From Burkholderiales bacterium (GTDB lineage: Bacteria > Pseudomonadota > Gammaproteobacteria > Burkholderiales > Burkholderiaceae), in the NCBI GenBank assembly GCA_026225235.1, contig JAMFSK010000154.1:1-60241 (forward strand): a stretch of 60,241 nucleotides of DNA, given 5' to 3'. The notes beneath the pieces were generated by a model, which was not told where the DNA came from, searched no databases, and was given only the letters and a program-made list of their open reading frames with translations. The translations under genes and the position numbers were made by a program. This document shows positions 8,605-17,449 of the stretch, one piece after another. Numbering within the stretch: the stretch's first letter is position 1; every line of letters begins with the position of its first letter.

Positions 8605-9606
8605 CTAGGCGCCGTTGGGCGCCGTCACGGGCGCGCGGTCGAAGAAATAGATGCCGTGCGGCGAGCGTCCGACCGCAATCGTCTTGATCAGCTTGTGCGA
8701 TTGCATGTCGATCACGCCAACATGCTTCGCAAAGCGGAAGGTGACCCAGAGATAGCGCTTGTCGGCGGTCAGTTCCATATCGTCCGGGCCAGGCAGCAGG
8801 CCGGTGATGTCGCCGACATTGGTCAGTGACTCCTCGTCGATGATGCTGATCGTGCTGGCGACGCGATTCGATACGACCAGATGCCGGCCATCGTCGAGCG
8901 AGCGGAAATTGTGTGCGCCCTTGCCCGTGTGAATTGTCTTGACGACCTTCTGGTTGCGCCAGTCGACCACCGCCACGTAGTCCGCGCCGGTCATGCCGAC
9001 CAGCAGGTATTTGTCGTTCGGCGTCATCCAGAGGCCGGCCGGTACCGGACCGACCTTCATCTTCCAGAGCACCGTCTGCGAGGCGAGATCGATCGCGGCA
9101 AGTTCGCCCGAGATCTGCAGCGTCACAAAGACAATCTTGTTGTCATTTGAAAACGCCATGTGGCTCGGCATCGTTGCGAGCGGCACACGCTTCGCGAGCT
9201 GGATGTCGTCACCGACCGCATGATAGATGTCGATGCGGTCGAGCCGCAGCCCCGTCGTCACGAACCACTTGCGGTCGAGCGAAAAGCCGATCTGATACGG
9301 GTCCTCGACATTCTCAACCCAGCGCTGGATATGACCCGACTTCGGATCGAGAAAGACGAGATTGTTCGATACCGAGTTCGCGACGATCAGCGACTTGTTG
9401 TCGGGTGTCGCCATCAAGTGATGAGGTTCCTTGCCGACCGGAAAGGTCTCGATCAACGTCTGCGACACCGGATCGATCAGCGAAATGCTCGCTTCAGCGG
9501 AATTCAGTACGACGATATTGCCCAATGCGGCACGGGCGAGCGGGGCAAACAACACAGCCGCCGCGAAGGCACCGGCGAGCACGGCCGGGAAAGCAAATTT
9601 GCGCAT
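8605..9606 (-). CDS. Secreted YVTN-type beta-propeller repeat protein
   Basis: The product has about 333 residues, beginning MRKFAFPAV. Residues 1-28 form a Sec signal peptide ending in ARA-AL. The rest is a chain of about seven blades with motifs such as LIVANSVSNNLVFLD, YLLVGMTGADYVAVVD and VSNRVASTISIID, typical of YVTN or cytochrome-d1-like propellers. No haem-binding CxxCH is present, so it is not a cytochrome. It probably acts in the periplasm as a binding scaffold. A TTG codon three residues upstream could also start translation; the ATG at 9606 is preferred. It is the first gene of the operon that includes the di-iron hydroxylase. Confidence 0.82.
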   Translation of the reverse strand: MRKFAFPAVLAGAFAAAVLFAPLARAALGNIVVLNSAEASISLIDPVSQTLIETFPVGKEPHHLMATPDNKSLIVANSVSNNLVFLDPKSGHIQRWVENVEDPYQIGFSLDRKWFVTTGLRLDRIDIYHAVGDDIQLAKRVPLATMPSHMAFSNDNKIVFVTLQISGELAAIDLASQTVLWKMKVGPVPAGLWMTPNDKYLLVGMTGADYVAVVDWRNQKVVKTIHTGKGAHNFRSLDDGRHLVVSNRVASTISIIDEESLTNVGDITGLLPGPDDMELTADKRYLWVTFRFAKHVGVIDMQSHKLIKTIAVGRSPHGIYFFDRAPVTAPNGA

Positions 9607-9826
9607 ACAAATCAATCAGCAAGGACAGTCTCTATTGTAGAGCCATTGTCCCCGGCATGCGATCGTCCAAACGGCCGAGGTTCGGAAAATAGTGTGCTCA
9701 GGCAGGATCCCCTGACTGAGGACGCGACAAACCGAGCCGCCGCAGGGCCTGGCGAGGCGAAGAACGCCGCGCCGGCGGGTGCTCTGCCGGGTGCGCACGC
9801 GGCTGGGCTACGCGGCGTCCGCGCGG

Positions 9827-12800
9827 TCAGCGCTCGAGCGCATCCCAGACCTTGTGCAGCCGTTTGACAGAAACCGGCATTGGCGTGCGCAATTCCTGCG
9901 CAAACAGCGACACCCGTAATTCCTCGAGCAGCCAGCGAAATTCCGTGAGGCGGGCATCGTCCACCGACTTACGCTGCGCCACCGTGCGCTGGTACGGCGT
10001 GAGCAGCGGCATCATCTCGGCCGCCTGGCGTGTGTCGCGCGCCACGTCGGCCTTGAGCTTGTCGATGCGCAAGCCGATCGCCTTCAAATAGCGCGGCAGA
10101 TGCACCAGCTGTGCATAAGGCGTATCGACCAGAAAGCGCTTGCCGACCAGCGCCTGCACTTGCTGAGTCATGTCCGCGTAGGCCGAGGCGAACGTCTTCG
10201 CTTGTACAAGCTTTTTGGTCGCCGCCGCGTATTCGCCGAGGATCGTCGCAGCGAGTCGTGCGATCTCCTGCGCGAGCAACGTCAGCCGGCTGCGGCCCTC
10301 GTCGCGGCGCGCGTTGAACGAGGCGGCGTCGGTCGGCCACGGGTCCTGCAGGCAGGCCCGGTCAAGCGCCGACTCGACGATCTGGTCGCGCAGTTCTTCC
10401 TGCGAGCCGAGCACCATGTACTGCATCGCCATCTGCTGGATGCCCGGAATGTTCTTTTCGAGATATTTGATCGGCTCGCGCAGCTGGAGGGCGAACAGTC
10501 GCCGCAGCCCGGCGCGATGGATCCGCGCGGCTTCCTCGGGCGAATCGAAGACTTCGACGTCGCAGTGGTCGATCCGATCGACGAGCGCCGGATAACCGAA
10601 CATGGTCTGGTCACGGCGCCGGACCTCGAGCAGCTCCGGCAGCGTGCCGAAGTTCCAGGTCGTCAGGTTCTCGTAGAGCGCAGTCGATTCAGACATTCCG
10701 GCGCCGCCCGCGGCACCCGCGCCGCTGCCGCCCCGACCGCCGCCGTTCGCACCACCCGCGACGCCGGGTTGGGCCGCCCCGCCTGACACGGTTTGCGGAC
10801 CGCGCTGAGCTGCCCTGCCCGCTGCAGCACTACCGCTGCTACCGAGCCCGCCACCCGCACCTCCCGCGCTCCCGGCGCCCCCACTAACGCTCCCGCCAGC
10901 GAGCGCCCCACCTGCTCCGGCCGAGCCGAAGTTCCTTGCACCGTCTGCCTGACCGCCCACATGAGCGGCCGCCAGTTTCTGGAATTCCTGTTGCGCCTGC
11001 GCCCCCAGCTCCGCGCGCAGTTGAGCAAGGTTTCGGCCCATCGCCAATTGCCGCCCGTGCTCGTCGACGACCTTGAAATTCATGAACAAGTGGGCCGGCA
11101 ACGCTTCGAGCTTGAAGTCCGACGACCTGGCCTGAACCTGCACCGCCTCGCGCAAATCGGCGATCAGCGCATCGACCAGACCGCCGACCCCGTACTTCGC
11201 ACGATCGACAAAACCGGCCGCATAGTTCGGCAGCGGCACGCAATGGCGCCGCAGCTTTTGCGGCAGTGATTTCAGCAGAAGCTGGCTCTTTTCCTTGAGC
11301 ATGCCCGGCACCAGCCATTCGCAGCGACGCGGGTCGACCTGATTCAGCGCATAGAGCGGCACGGTCAGCGTCACCCCGTCACGCGCCGAGCCGGGCTCAA
11401 AATGGTAGGACAAGGCCATCTCAACGCCGGCGATCGTGGTCCTCTTCGGAAACAGCTCGGTCGTGACGCCGGCTGCTTCGTGACGCATCAGATCGTCGCG
11501 CCGCAAGAACAACAGCCGTGCATCGGCTTTGGAGGCTTCGCGATACCACTTCTCGAAGTCAACGCCCGTGAAGAGACCGTCAGGCAAGGCCTGGTCGTAG
11601 AAGCCGTAGATCAGTTCGTCGTCGACCAGCACGTCCTGGCGCCGCGATTTGTGCTCGAGCTGCTCGATGTCGGCGAGCAACTTCCGGTTGTGGGCGAAGA
11701 ACGGCAGCTTGGTGTCGAACTCCCCCTCGACGAGTGCCCCGCGGATAAACAGGTCGCGCGCCCGTGCCGGATCCTGCCGCCCAAACGCGACGCGGCGCCG
11801 GTTATAGATGGTCAACCCGTAAAGCGTGCCCCGCTCGTAGGCCGCGACCTGCGCGGCTTTTTTCTCCCAGTGCGGCTCGGATAGCGACTTGCGCAGCAAA
11901 TGCGCACCGACCTTCTCGATCCACTCCGGTTCGATTTTCGCGATCCCGCGTGCGTACAGGCGGCTCGTCTCGACCAGCTCACCTGCGACAACCCAGCGGC
12001 CCGCCTTCTTGACGAGGGCCGAACCCGGCCACAGGTGAAACTTAATCCCGCGTGCGCCCAGATAATGGGGCTCGTCGTCGGCCTTGGTGCCGATATTGCC
12101 GAGTAGACCGGTCAGCAGCGACCAGTGAACCTGCTCGAACGTCGCCTCGGTTTCGTTGAGCCGCCAGCCGGCTTCGCGCACGACCGTGAGCAACTGGCTA
12201 TGCACATCGCGCCATTCCCGCAGCCGCAAATGCGACAGGAAGTTCGCGCGGCACGCATCGACCAGTTGACGATTCGACTTCTTGTGCGCGACCGCTTCTT
12301 CGAACCATTTCCAGATCTTGAGCCAGCCCAGGAACTCCGAGCGTTCGTCCGCGAATTTCTTGTGCGCCTGGTCGGCGGCCTCCTGGGCCTCGATTGGGCG
12401 GTCTCGCGGATCCTGCACCGACAGCGCGCTTGCAATGATCAACAGCTCGCTGAGCGCCTGATGGTCGCGTGCCGCGAGAATCATCCGGCCAATCCGGGGA
12501 TCGAGCGGCAGCCGCGCGAGTTCGCGCCCGCTCGGCGTGAGCGCGTTGTCGTCGTCAGTAGCGCCCAGTTCGTTGAGCAACTGGTAGCCATCCGCGATCG
12601 CGCGGCCCGGCGGCGCTTCGAGAAACGGAAACTCTTCGATCTCGGTCAGGTGGAGCGACTTCATTCGGAGGATCACGGCCGCCAGCGACGAGCGCAAGAT
12701 CTCGGGATCGGTAAAGCGTGGCCGCGACACATAGTCGGCTTCATCGTAAAGACGAATACACACGCCGTCGGCAACCCGACCGCACCGGCCAGCGCGCTGA

Positions 12801-14038
12801 TTGGCGGCAGCCTGCGAGATCGGCTCGATCTGTAACTGTTCGACCTTGTTCCGGTAGGAGTAGCGCTTAACCCGCGCCGTCCCCGCATCGACGACATATC
12901 GCACGCCCGGCACCGTCAGCGAGGTTTCGGCAACGTTGGTGGCGAGCACGATCCGGCGGGCGTTCGACGTCTTGAACACGCGCTCCTGCTCGGTCGCGGA
13001 GAGCCGCGCGAACAGCGGGAGAATTTCGGTATGAGGCGGATGGTGCTTGCGCAGGGCCTCCGCGGCGTCACGGATCTCCCGTTCGCCGGGGAGAAAGACG
13101 AGCACATCCCCCGAGCCCTCGCGGCATAGTTCGTCGACCGCATCGACGATCGCATCGTGGAGATCCCGTTCCTGGGCGCGTGCCGTTTTCTCGGTCGGCG
13201 CGCGTCCGGAAGAGCCCGAGCCGGCCGGACCGCCACTGCTTCCAGGTCCGCTCGGGCTCGTGCCCGCGCCGCGGCCGTTGCCCGGCGCCCTGCCCGCCAC
13301 ACCGCCACCGGCCCCTCGTCCCGCGTCGTCCGCGACCGGACGGTAACGAACCTCGACCGGGTACATCCGGCCGCTGACTTCGATCACCGGCGCAAGCTTG
13401 TCGTCTCGTCCGAAATGGCGCGCGAATCGGTCGGCGTCGATCGTCGCGGAGGTGATGATGAGCTTGAGATCAGGCCTCCGCGGCAGGATCTGCTTGAGAT
13501 AGCCGAGCAGGAAATCGATGTTGAGGCTACGTTCGTGCGCCTCGTCGATGATCAGGGTGTCGTAAGCGCGCAGCAGAGGGTCGGTCTGTGTCTCGGCGAG
13601 CAATATCCCGTCGGTCATCAATTTGACGGACGCCCCGGGGGCGAGATTGTCGTTGAACCGGACCTTGTAGCCGACCACTTCACCGAAAGGCGACTTGAGC
13701 TCCTCGGCAATGCGCCGCGCCGTCGCGCTCGCCGCGATCCGCCGCGGCTGGGTGTGCCCGATCAGGCCTGAGCCGCCCGCGCCCCAGCCACGGCCGAGCG
13801 CGAGACAGATTTTGGGAAGCTGGGTGGTCTTGCCCGAGCCGGTCTCACCCGACACGATGACGACCTGATTCTCCGCGATCGCGCGTGCGATTTCATCCCG
13901 CCGACCGCTGACAGGCAGCTCGGGCGGGAACTCAATCGGCGGCACGGGATTCGCGACGATTGCGCGGACGGGCCGCGGGACGTGTTTCGGCTTTGAGCCG
14001 GGCGCTTTACGGGGCGCGCTTTCACCGACATTCGACAT
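9827..14038 (-). CDS. hrpA: ATP-dependent RNA helicase HrpA with glycine-rich insertions
   Basis: This is a DEAH-box RNA helicase of 1,403 residues. Walker A (GETGSGKTTQ), DEAH (IIDEAHERS), SATID and QRAGRCGR mark the two RecA-like domains, followed by the HA2/OB region and the long C-terminal domain typical of bacterial HrpA, which acts in mRNA processing and rescue of stalled ribosomes. Two low-complexity Gly/Ala/Ser-rich insertions are odd: residues about 231-283, inside the first helicase lobe, and about 1026-1116, in the C-terminal region. They explain the extra length over the roughly 1,300 residues of the E. coli protein. The ATG at 14038 lies 22 bases from the divergent argA start. 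Confidence 0.96.
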   Translation of the reverse strand: MSNVGESAPRKAPGSKPKHVPRPVRAIVANPVPPIEFPPELPVSGRRDEIARAIAENQVVIVSGETGSGKTTQLPKICLALGRGWGAGGSGLIGHTQPRRIAASATARRIAEELKSPFGEVVGYKVRFNDNLAPGASVKLMTDGILLAETQTDPLLRAYDTLIIDEAHERSLNIDFLLGYLKQILPRRPDLKLIITSATIDADRFARHFGRDDKLAPVIEVSGRMYPVEVRYRPVADDAGRGAGGGVAGRAPGNGRGAGTSPSGPGSSGGPAGSGSSGRAPTEKTARAQERDLHDAIVDAVDELCREGSGDVLVFLPGEREIRDAAEALRKHHPPHTEILPLFARLSATEQERVFKTSNARRIVLATNVAETSLTVPGVRYVVDAGTARVKRYSYRNKVEQLQIEPISQAAANQRAGRCGRVADGVCIRLYDEADYVSRPRFTDPEILRSSLAAVILRMKSLHLTEIEEFPFLEAPPGRAIADGYQLLNELGATDDDNALTPSGRELARLPLDPRIGRMILAARDHQALSELLIIASALSVQDPRDRPIEAQEAADQAHKKFADERSEFLGWLKIWKWFEEAVAHKKSNRQLVDACRANFLSHLRLREWRDVHSQLLTVVREAGWRLNETEATFEQVHWSLLTGLLGNIGTKADDEPHYLGARGIKFHLWPGSALVKKAGRWVVAGELVETSRLYARGIAKIEPEWIEKVGAHLLRKSLSEPHWEKKAAQVAAYERGTLYGLTIYNRRRVAFGRQDPARARDLFIRGALVEGEFDTKLPFFAHNRKLLADIEQLEHKSRRQDVLVDDELIYGFYDQALPDGLFTGVDFEKWYREASKADARLLFLRRDDLMRHEAAGVTTELFPKRTTIAGVEMALSYHFEPGSARDGVTLTVPLYALNQVDPRRCEWLVPGMLKEKSQLLLKSLPQKLRRHCVPLPNYAAGFVDRAKYGVGGLVDALIADLREAVQVQARSSDFKLEALPAHLFMNFKVVDEHGRQLAMGRNLAQLRAELGAQAQQEFQKLAAAHVGGQADGARNFGSAGAGGALAGGSVSGGAGSAGGAGGGLGSSGSAAAGRAAQRGPQTVSGGAAQPGVAGGANGGGRGGSGAGAAGGAGMSESTALYENLTTWNFGTLPELLEVRRRDQTMFGYPALVDRIDHCDVEVFDSPEEAARIHRAGLRRLFALQLREPIKYLEKNIPGIQQMAMQYMVLGSQEELRDQIVESALDRACLQDPWPTDAASFNARRDEGRSRLTLLAQEIARLAATILGEYAAATKKLVQAKTFASAYADMTQQVQALVGKRFLVDTPYAQLVHLPRYLKAIGLRIDKLKADVARDTRQAAEMMPLLTPYQRTVAQRKSVDDARLTEFRWLLEELRVSLFAQELRTPMPVSVKRLHKVWDALER

Positions 14039-14046
14039 GGGCGCGC

Positions 14047-14054
14047 ATTATAAT
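14047..14054. promoter_or_regulatory. Palindromic -10 element shared by hrpA and argA
   Basis: ATTATAAT is its own reverse complement and contains TATAAT on both strands (14049-14054 plus, 14053-14048 minus). On the plus strand initiation seven bases beyond it falls on the A of the argA ATG (14061), so the argA message would be leaderless. On the minus strand initiation near 14041 gives hrpA a leader of about three bases. No good -35 box is seen on either side. Confidence 0.6.
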
Positions 14055-14060
14055 CCCGCC

Positions 14061-15407
14061 ATGAATTCGCAAACCGATCTCGTCAGCCTCCCCGAAACCA
14101 GCAACCATTCGCAATTCGTCGAATGGTTGCGATCGGTTGCACCGTATATCCATGCTTTCCGCAACAAGACCTTCGTGGTCGCGTTCGGTGGCGAGCTGGT
14201 GAAGGAAGGCGGCCTGAACGCCCTGGTCCAGGATCTCGCGCTGCTGCACGCCATGGGCATGCAGATCGTGCTGGTGCACGGTTCGCGACCGCAGGTCGAG
14301 GAGCAATTGCAGCTGCACCGGGTGGTCTCCGATTTTGCGCTCGGCATGCGCATTACTGACCTGCGCGCGCTCGAAGCCGCGAAGGAAGCGGCCGGCGAAG
14401 TCCGCCTCGATATCGAAGCGGCGATCAGCCAGGGCCTGCCGAACACGCCGATGGCGCATGCCCGCATCAGCATCATCTCGGGCAATTTCGTCACGGCGCG
14501 GCCGGTCGGGATTCTCGAAGGGGTCGATTTTCAGCATACCGGCGTGGTTCGCAAAATCGATGCCGATTCGCTGCGCCAGTCGCTCTCGAGCCGCAAGATG
14601 GTGCTGCTCTCGCCGCTCGGTTTTTCGCCGACCGGCGAAGCGTTCAATCTGTCGATGGAAGACGTCGCATCCTCGGTGGCCATCGCCCTGAGGGCGGACA
14701 AGCTGATCTTCCTGACCGAAATGCCGGGTATCGCCGACGAAGAAGGCGACCTGCGGCGCGAGCTCTCGCTCGAGGAAGCCCAGCAAATTCACGAGACGAT
14801 GTTGCAGGAAAGCGACGAAGCGTCCTATCTGAAGCACGCGATTCGCGCCTGCCGCGGCGGCGTGCCACGCGCGCACATGGTGCCGTACTCGCTTGATGGC
14901 AGTGTGCTGCTCGAGCTGTTCCTGCACGATGGCGTGGGCACGATGATCTCGTACGAGAACCTCGAGAGCCTGCGCGAGGCGGCGTCCGACGACGTCGGCG
15001 GCATTCTCCAGCTGATCGAGCCGCTCGAGACGGACGGCACCCTGGTGCGGCGTGGCCGCCATCAGATCGAACGCGATATCGACCATTTCTCAGTCATCGA
15101 GCACGATGGCGTGTTGTTTGGTTGCGCAGCGCTCTACCCCTATCCGCAGGATCGCATCGGCGAAATGGCCTGCCTGACCGTCGCGCCCGAGGCGCAAGGC
15201 TCAGGGGATGGCGAACGCCTGCTCAAACGCATCGAGCAGCGCGCCCGTGCGCGCGGCCTGAACCGGATCTTCGTGTTGACGACGCGAACCGAGCACTGGT
15301 TTCTCAAGCGCGGCTTCGTCAAGGCGACCGTCGAAGACCTGCCCGAGGACCGTCGCAAGTTTTATAACTTTCAGCGAAGATCGCTCGTGTTGATGAAGCA
15401 GCTTTAG
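14061..15407 (+). CDS. argA: N-acetylglutamate synthase ArgA (amino-acid N-acetyltransferase)
   Basis: The enzyme acetylates glutamate with acetyl-CoA, the first step of arginine synthesis. It is 448 residues from the ATG at 14061 (MNSQTDLVSL). Residues about 25-290 form an amino-acid-kinase-like domain (VVAFGGELV, LVHGSRPQVEEQL) that normally carries the arginine feedback site. Residues about 300-448 form a GNAT domain (VAPEAQGSGDGERLL). This two-domain length matches classical ArgA. A perfect TATAAT ends six bases before the ATG and no ribosome site is present, so translation may begin on a leaderless message. It is divergent from hrpA. Confidence 0.95.
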   Translation: MNSQTDLVSLPETSNHSQFVEWLRSVAPYIHAFRNKTFVVAFGGELVKEGGLNALVQDLALLHAMGMQIVLVHGSRPQVEEQLQLHRVVSDFALGMRITDLRALEAAKEAAGEVRLDIEAAISQGLPNTPMAHARISIISGNFVTARPVGILEGVDFQHTGVVRKIDADSLRQSLSSRKMVLLSPLGFSPTGEAFNLSMEDVASSVAIALRADKLIFLTEMPGIADEEGDLRRELSLEEAQQIHETMLQESDEASYLKHAIRACRGGVPRAHMVPYSLDGSVLLELFLHDGVGTMISYENLESLREAASDDVGGILQLIEPLETDGTLVRRGRHQIERDIDHFSVIEHDGVLFGCAALYPYPQDRIGEMACLTVAPEAQGSGDGERLLKRIEQRARARGLNRIFVLTTRTEHWFLKRGFVKATVEDLPEDRRKFYNFQRRSLVLMKQL

Positions 15408-15527
15408 CAGCTGCTGGCGAGCGGCTGATTCGCCACCAGAGAGCGACTGCCGTGCGCGCCTGTCGCGCGCCCGTCATCCCTCACGCTGGCCCGCCGCTTT
15501 CCGGCATCGGTCGTATCATATTCAACC

Positions 15528-15547
15528 GCGTCCGCACGTACGGACGC
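15528..15547 (+). promoter_or_regulatory. Stem-loop in the yggX leader
   Basis: GCGTCCG at 15528-15534 pairs perfectly with CGGACGC at 15541-15547 around a six-base loop. It lies about 53 bases before the yggX start codon and has no T run, so it is a leader hairpin or operator more than a terminator. A TATCAT hexamer at 15514-15519 could be a weak -10 box. Confidence 0.4.
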
Positions 15548-15600
15548 AGACTTCCCACCGGACGCCCCGCGCGCCCACCCCAGATTGGAGAAGCAACACG

Positions 15601-15876
15601 ATGGCACGCACAGTTCACTGCGCAAAACTGGACAAAGACGCTGAAGGACTGGATTTTCCGCCGGTTCCCGGCGAACTCGGCAAGCGCATTTACGAAGGCA
15701 TCTCGAAAGAAGCCTGGCAGGCCTGGCTCAAGCAGCAGACCATGCTGATCAACGAAAACCGCCTCAATATGGCCGATTCGCGCGCGCGTCAGTATTTGAT
15801 CAAGCAGACCGAGAAATTCCTGTTCGGCGAAGGTGCCGACACCGCGTCCGGCTTCGTCCCGCCCGAAAACGCCTGA
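15601..15876 (+). CDS. yggX: Oxidative damage protection protein YggX
   Basis: YggX is a small cytosolic protein of 91 residues linked to iron handling and protection of iron-sulfur clusters from oxidants. The length and the motifs MARTVHCAKL, GLDFPPVPGELGKRI and NENRLNMADSRARQYL match the family closely, including the conserved Cys at position 7. A ribosome site (TTGGAGAA) precedes the ATG. The gene ends 21 bases before the PaiB-like gene on the same strand, so the two may be co-transcribed. Confidence 0.95.
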   Translation: MARTVHCAKLDKDAEGLDFPPVPGELGKRIYEGISKEAWQAWLKQQTMLINENRLNMADSRARQYLIKQTEKFLFGEGADTASGFVPPENA

Positions 15877-15897
15877 CCTCTCCTTGCAGGGAAGTCC

Positions 15898-16542
15898 ATG
15901 TATTTGCCTGAGGCATTTGCCGAAAACCGCCCCGAGGCCTTGCACGCGCTGATCCGCGCCAATCCGCTCGGAGCGGTCGTGATCCATACGGACGACGGTT
16001 TCGACGCCAATCACCTGCCCTTCGAGCTCGACGTCGCCGAAGACGGCCGCGTCGTGCTGCGGGGTCATGTCGCGCGCAAGAATGCGATGGCGACGCTGAG
16101 CCGCCATGGCACGGACGCGCTGGTGATCTTCCAGGGCGCCTCGGCCTACATATCGCCGAACTGGTACCCGAGCAAGCAGGCCACGCACCAGGTCGTGCCG
16201 ACCTATAACTACGCGGTCGTCCATGTTCACGGGCGTCTCTCGACGATCGACGACCCGCGCTGGGTGCGCGGACTCGTCGCCCGGCTCACGCACAAGATGG
16301 AGCAAAGCCAGCCCGTGCCGTGGAAGATGGGCGACGCGCCGGCCGATTATCTCGATTCGATGATTGAAAACATCGTCGGCATCGAGGTTCCGGTCGACCG
16401 GATGATCGGCAAATGGAAGATGAGTCAGAACAAGACCGCCGAAGACCGCCGCGGCGTCGCCGAGGGTCTCGCGGCCACCGGCGATCCGGTCCAGGTAGCC
16501 GTCGGCACACTGGTCGCCCGGGCGGAGATCAAACCGAACTGA
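15898..16542 (+). CDS. PaiB-type FMN-binding split-barrel protein
   Basis: The 214-residue protein belongs to the PaiB family, called FMN-binding negative transcriptional regulators after Bacillus PaiB. It opens with MYLPEAFAENRPEAL and carries the flavin-binding strands PNWYPSKQATHQVVPTYNY and HGRLSTIDD. The split-barrel fold suggests flavin or haem binding; a direct DNA-binding role is not supported by any helix-turn-helix here. It follows yggX by 21 bases. A redox or degradative role next to an oxidative-stress gene is an inference from position only. Confidence 0.88.
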   Translation: MYLPEAFAENRPEALHALIRANPLGAVVIHTDDGFDANHLPFELDVAEDGRVVLRGHVARKNAMATLSRHGTDALVIFQGASAYISPNWYPSKQATHQVVPTYNYAVVHVHGRLSTIDDPRWVRGLVARLTHKMEQSQPVPWKMGDAPADYLDSMIENIVGIEVPVDRMIGKWKMSQNKTAEDRRGVAEGLAATGDPVQVAVGTLVARAEIKPN

Positions 16543-16599
16543 TGGCCGATACGGCTTGAGCTGCTCGTGTCAGAGTTCGCGCCACGGCCGCCCGCTGAC

Positions 16600-16621
16600 A
16601 GGCAGCCCGTCCAGGCTGCCT
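16600..16621 (+). terminator. Hairpin after the yggX-paiB pair
   Basis: AGGCAGCC at 16600-16607 pairs with GGCTGCCT at 16614-16621 around a six-base loop and is followed by TGTTTGACTT. The T run is poor, so it is a moderate terminator candidate between convergent paiB and rpiA. Confidence 0.5.
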
Positions 16622-16688
16622 TGTTTGACTTGAGCCTACAAGGGGCTCGGCGAGTGGATGCAACTCGCTCACCGGGCCACCTGAATCC

Positions 16689-17375
16689 TCAGTAGTCGAT
16701 CCGCTCGACACCATCCGCACTGCCCAGCAGGCAGATGTTCGCACCGCGCTGTGCGAACAACCCAACGGTCACGACGCCCGGCCAACTGTTGATCTCTATC
16801 TCAAGCGCCTCGGGGTTTTCGATCGTGAGTCCATGGACATCGAGAATCGAATTGCCGTTATCGCTGACGAACACCGATTGATCCTTCGCCAGACGCAGGA
16901 CCGGGTCGCCGCCGAGGTCTACGAGCCGGCGCATCAACGCGGCACGCGCCATCGGGATGACTTCGATCGGTAGCGGAAAGCCGCCCAGCCGGTCGACGCG
17001 CTTGCTCGTGTCGGCGATGCACACAAAGGTCTGGGCAACCATTGCGACAATTTTTTCGCGTGTGAGCGCGCCGCCGCCGCCTTTGATCATGTGACCTTCG
17101 CGATCGATCTCGTCCGCGCCATCGACATAGACTGGCAAGGTCTCCACCTCATCGAGTTCGAGCACCACGATGCCATGCTTCTTCAGGCGCTCCGTGCTCG
17201 CGACCGAACTCGAAATCGCGCCTCGAAAGCGGTCTTTCACGGCAGCCAGTTCGTCGATAAAGAAGTTGACCGTCGACCCGGTGCCCACGCCCACGACCGC
17301 GCCTTGTGCGACATTCGAGAGCACGTAATTGGCCGCCGCACGGCCGACCAGCTGTTTGAGTTCGTCTTGGGTCAT
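16689..17375 (-). CDS. rpiA: Ribose-5-phosphate isomerase A
   Basis: RpiA interconverts ribose 5-phosphate and ribulose 5-phosphate in the pentose phosphate pathway. At 228 residues it has the usual length. Family motifs are all present: GVGTGSTVNFFIDEL (phosphate loop), DGADEID (with the catalytic acidic residues), KGGGGALTREKI (with the catalytic Lys) and the C-terminal GLFAQRGANICLLG. It is transcribed alone, convergent with paiB. Confidence 0.96.
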   Translation of the reverse strand: MTQDELKQLVGRAAANYVLSNVAQGAVVGVGTGSTVNFFIDELAAVKDRFRGAISSSVASTERLKKHGIVVLELDEVETLPVYVDGADEIDREGHMIKGGGGALTREKIVAMVAQTFVCIADTSKRVDRLGGFPLPIEVIPMARAALMRRLVDLGGDPVLRLAKDQSVFVSDNGNSILDVHGLTIENPEALEIEINSWPGVVTVGLFAQRGANICLLGSADGVERIDY

Positions 17376-17449
17376 CGTTCAGGCACCACGAAATGGCAGA
17401 GGCGGCTAGTGTATCGGAGAGTACCCCCGCAACACTATGCCGGCAGGCT

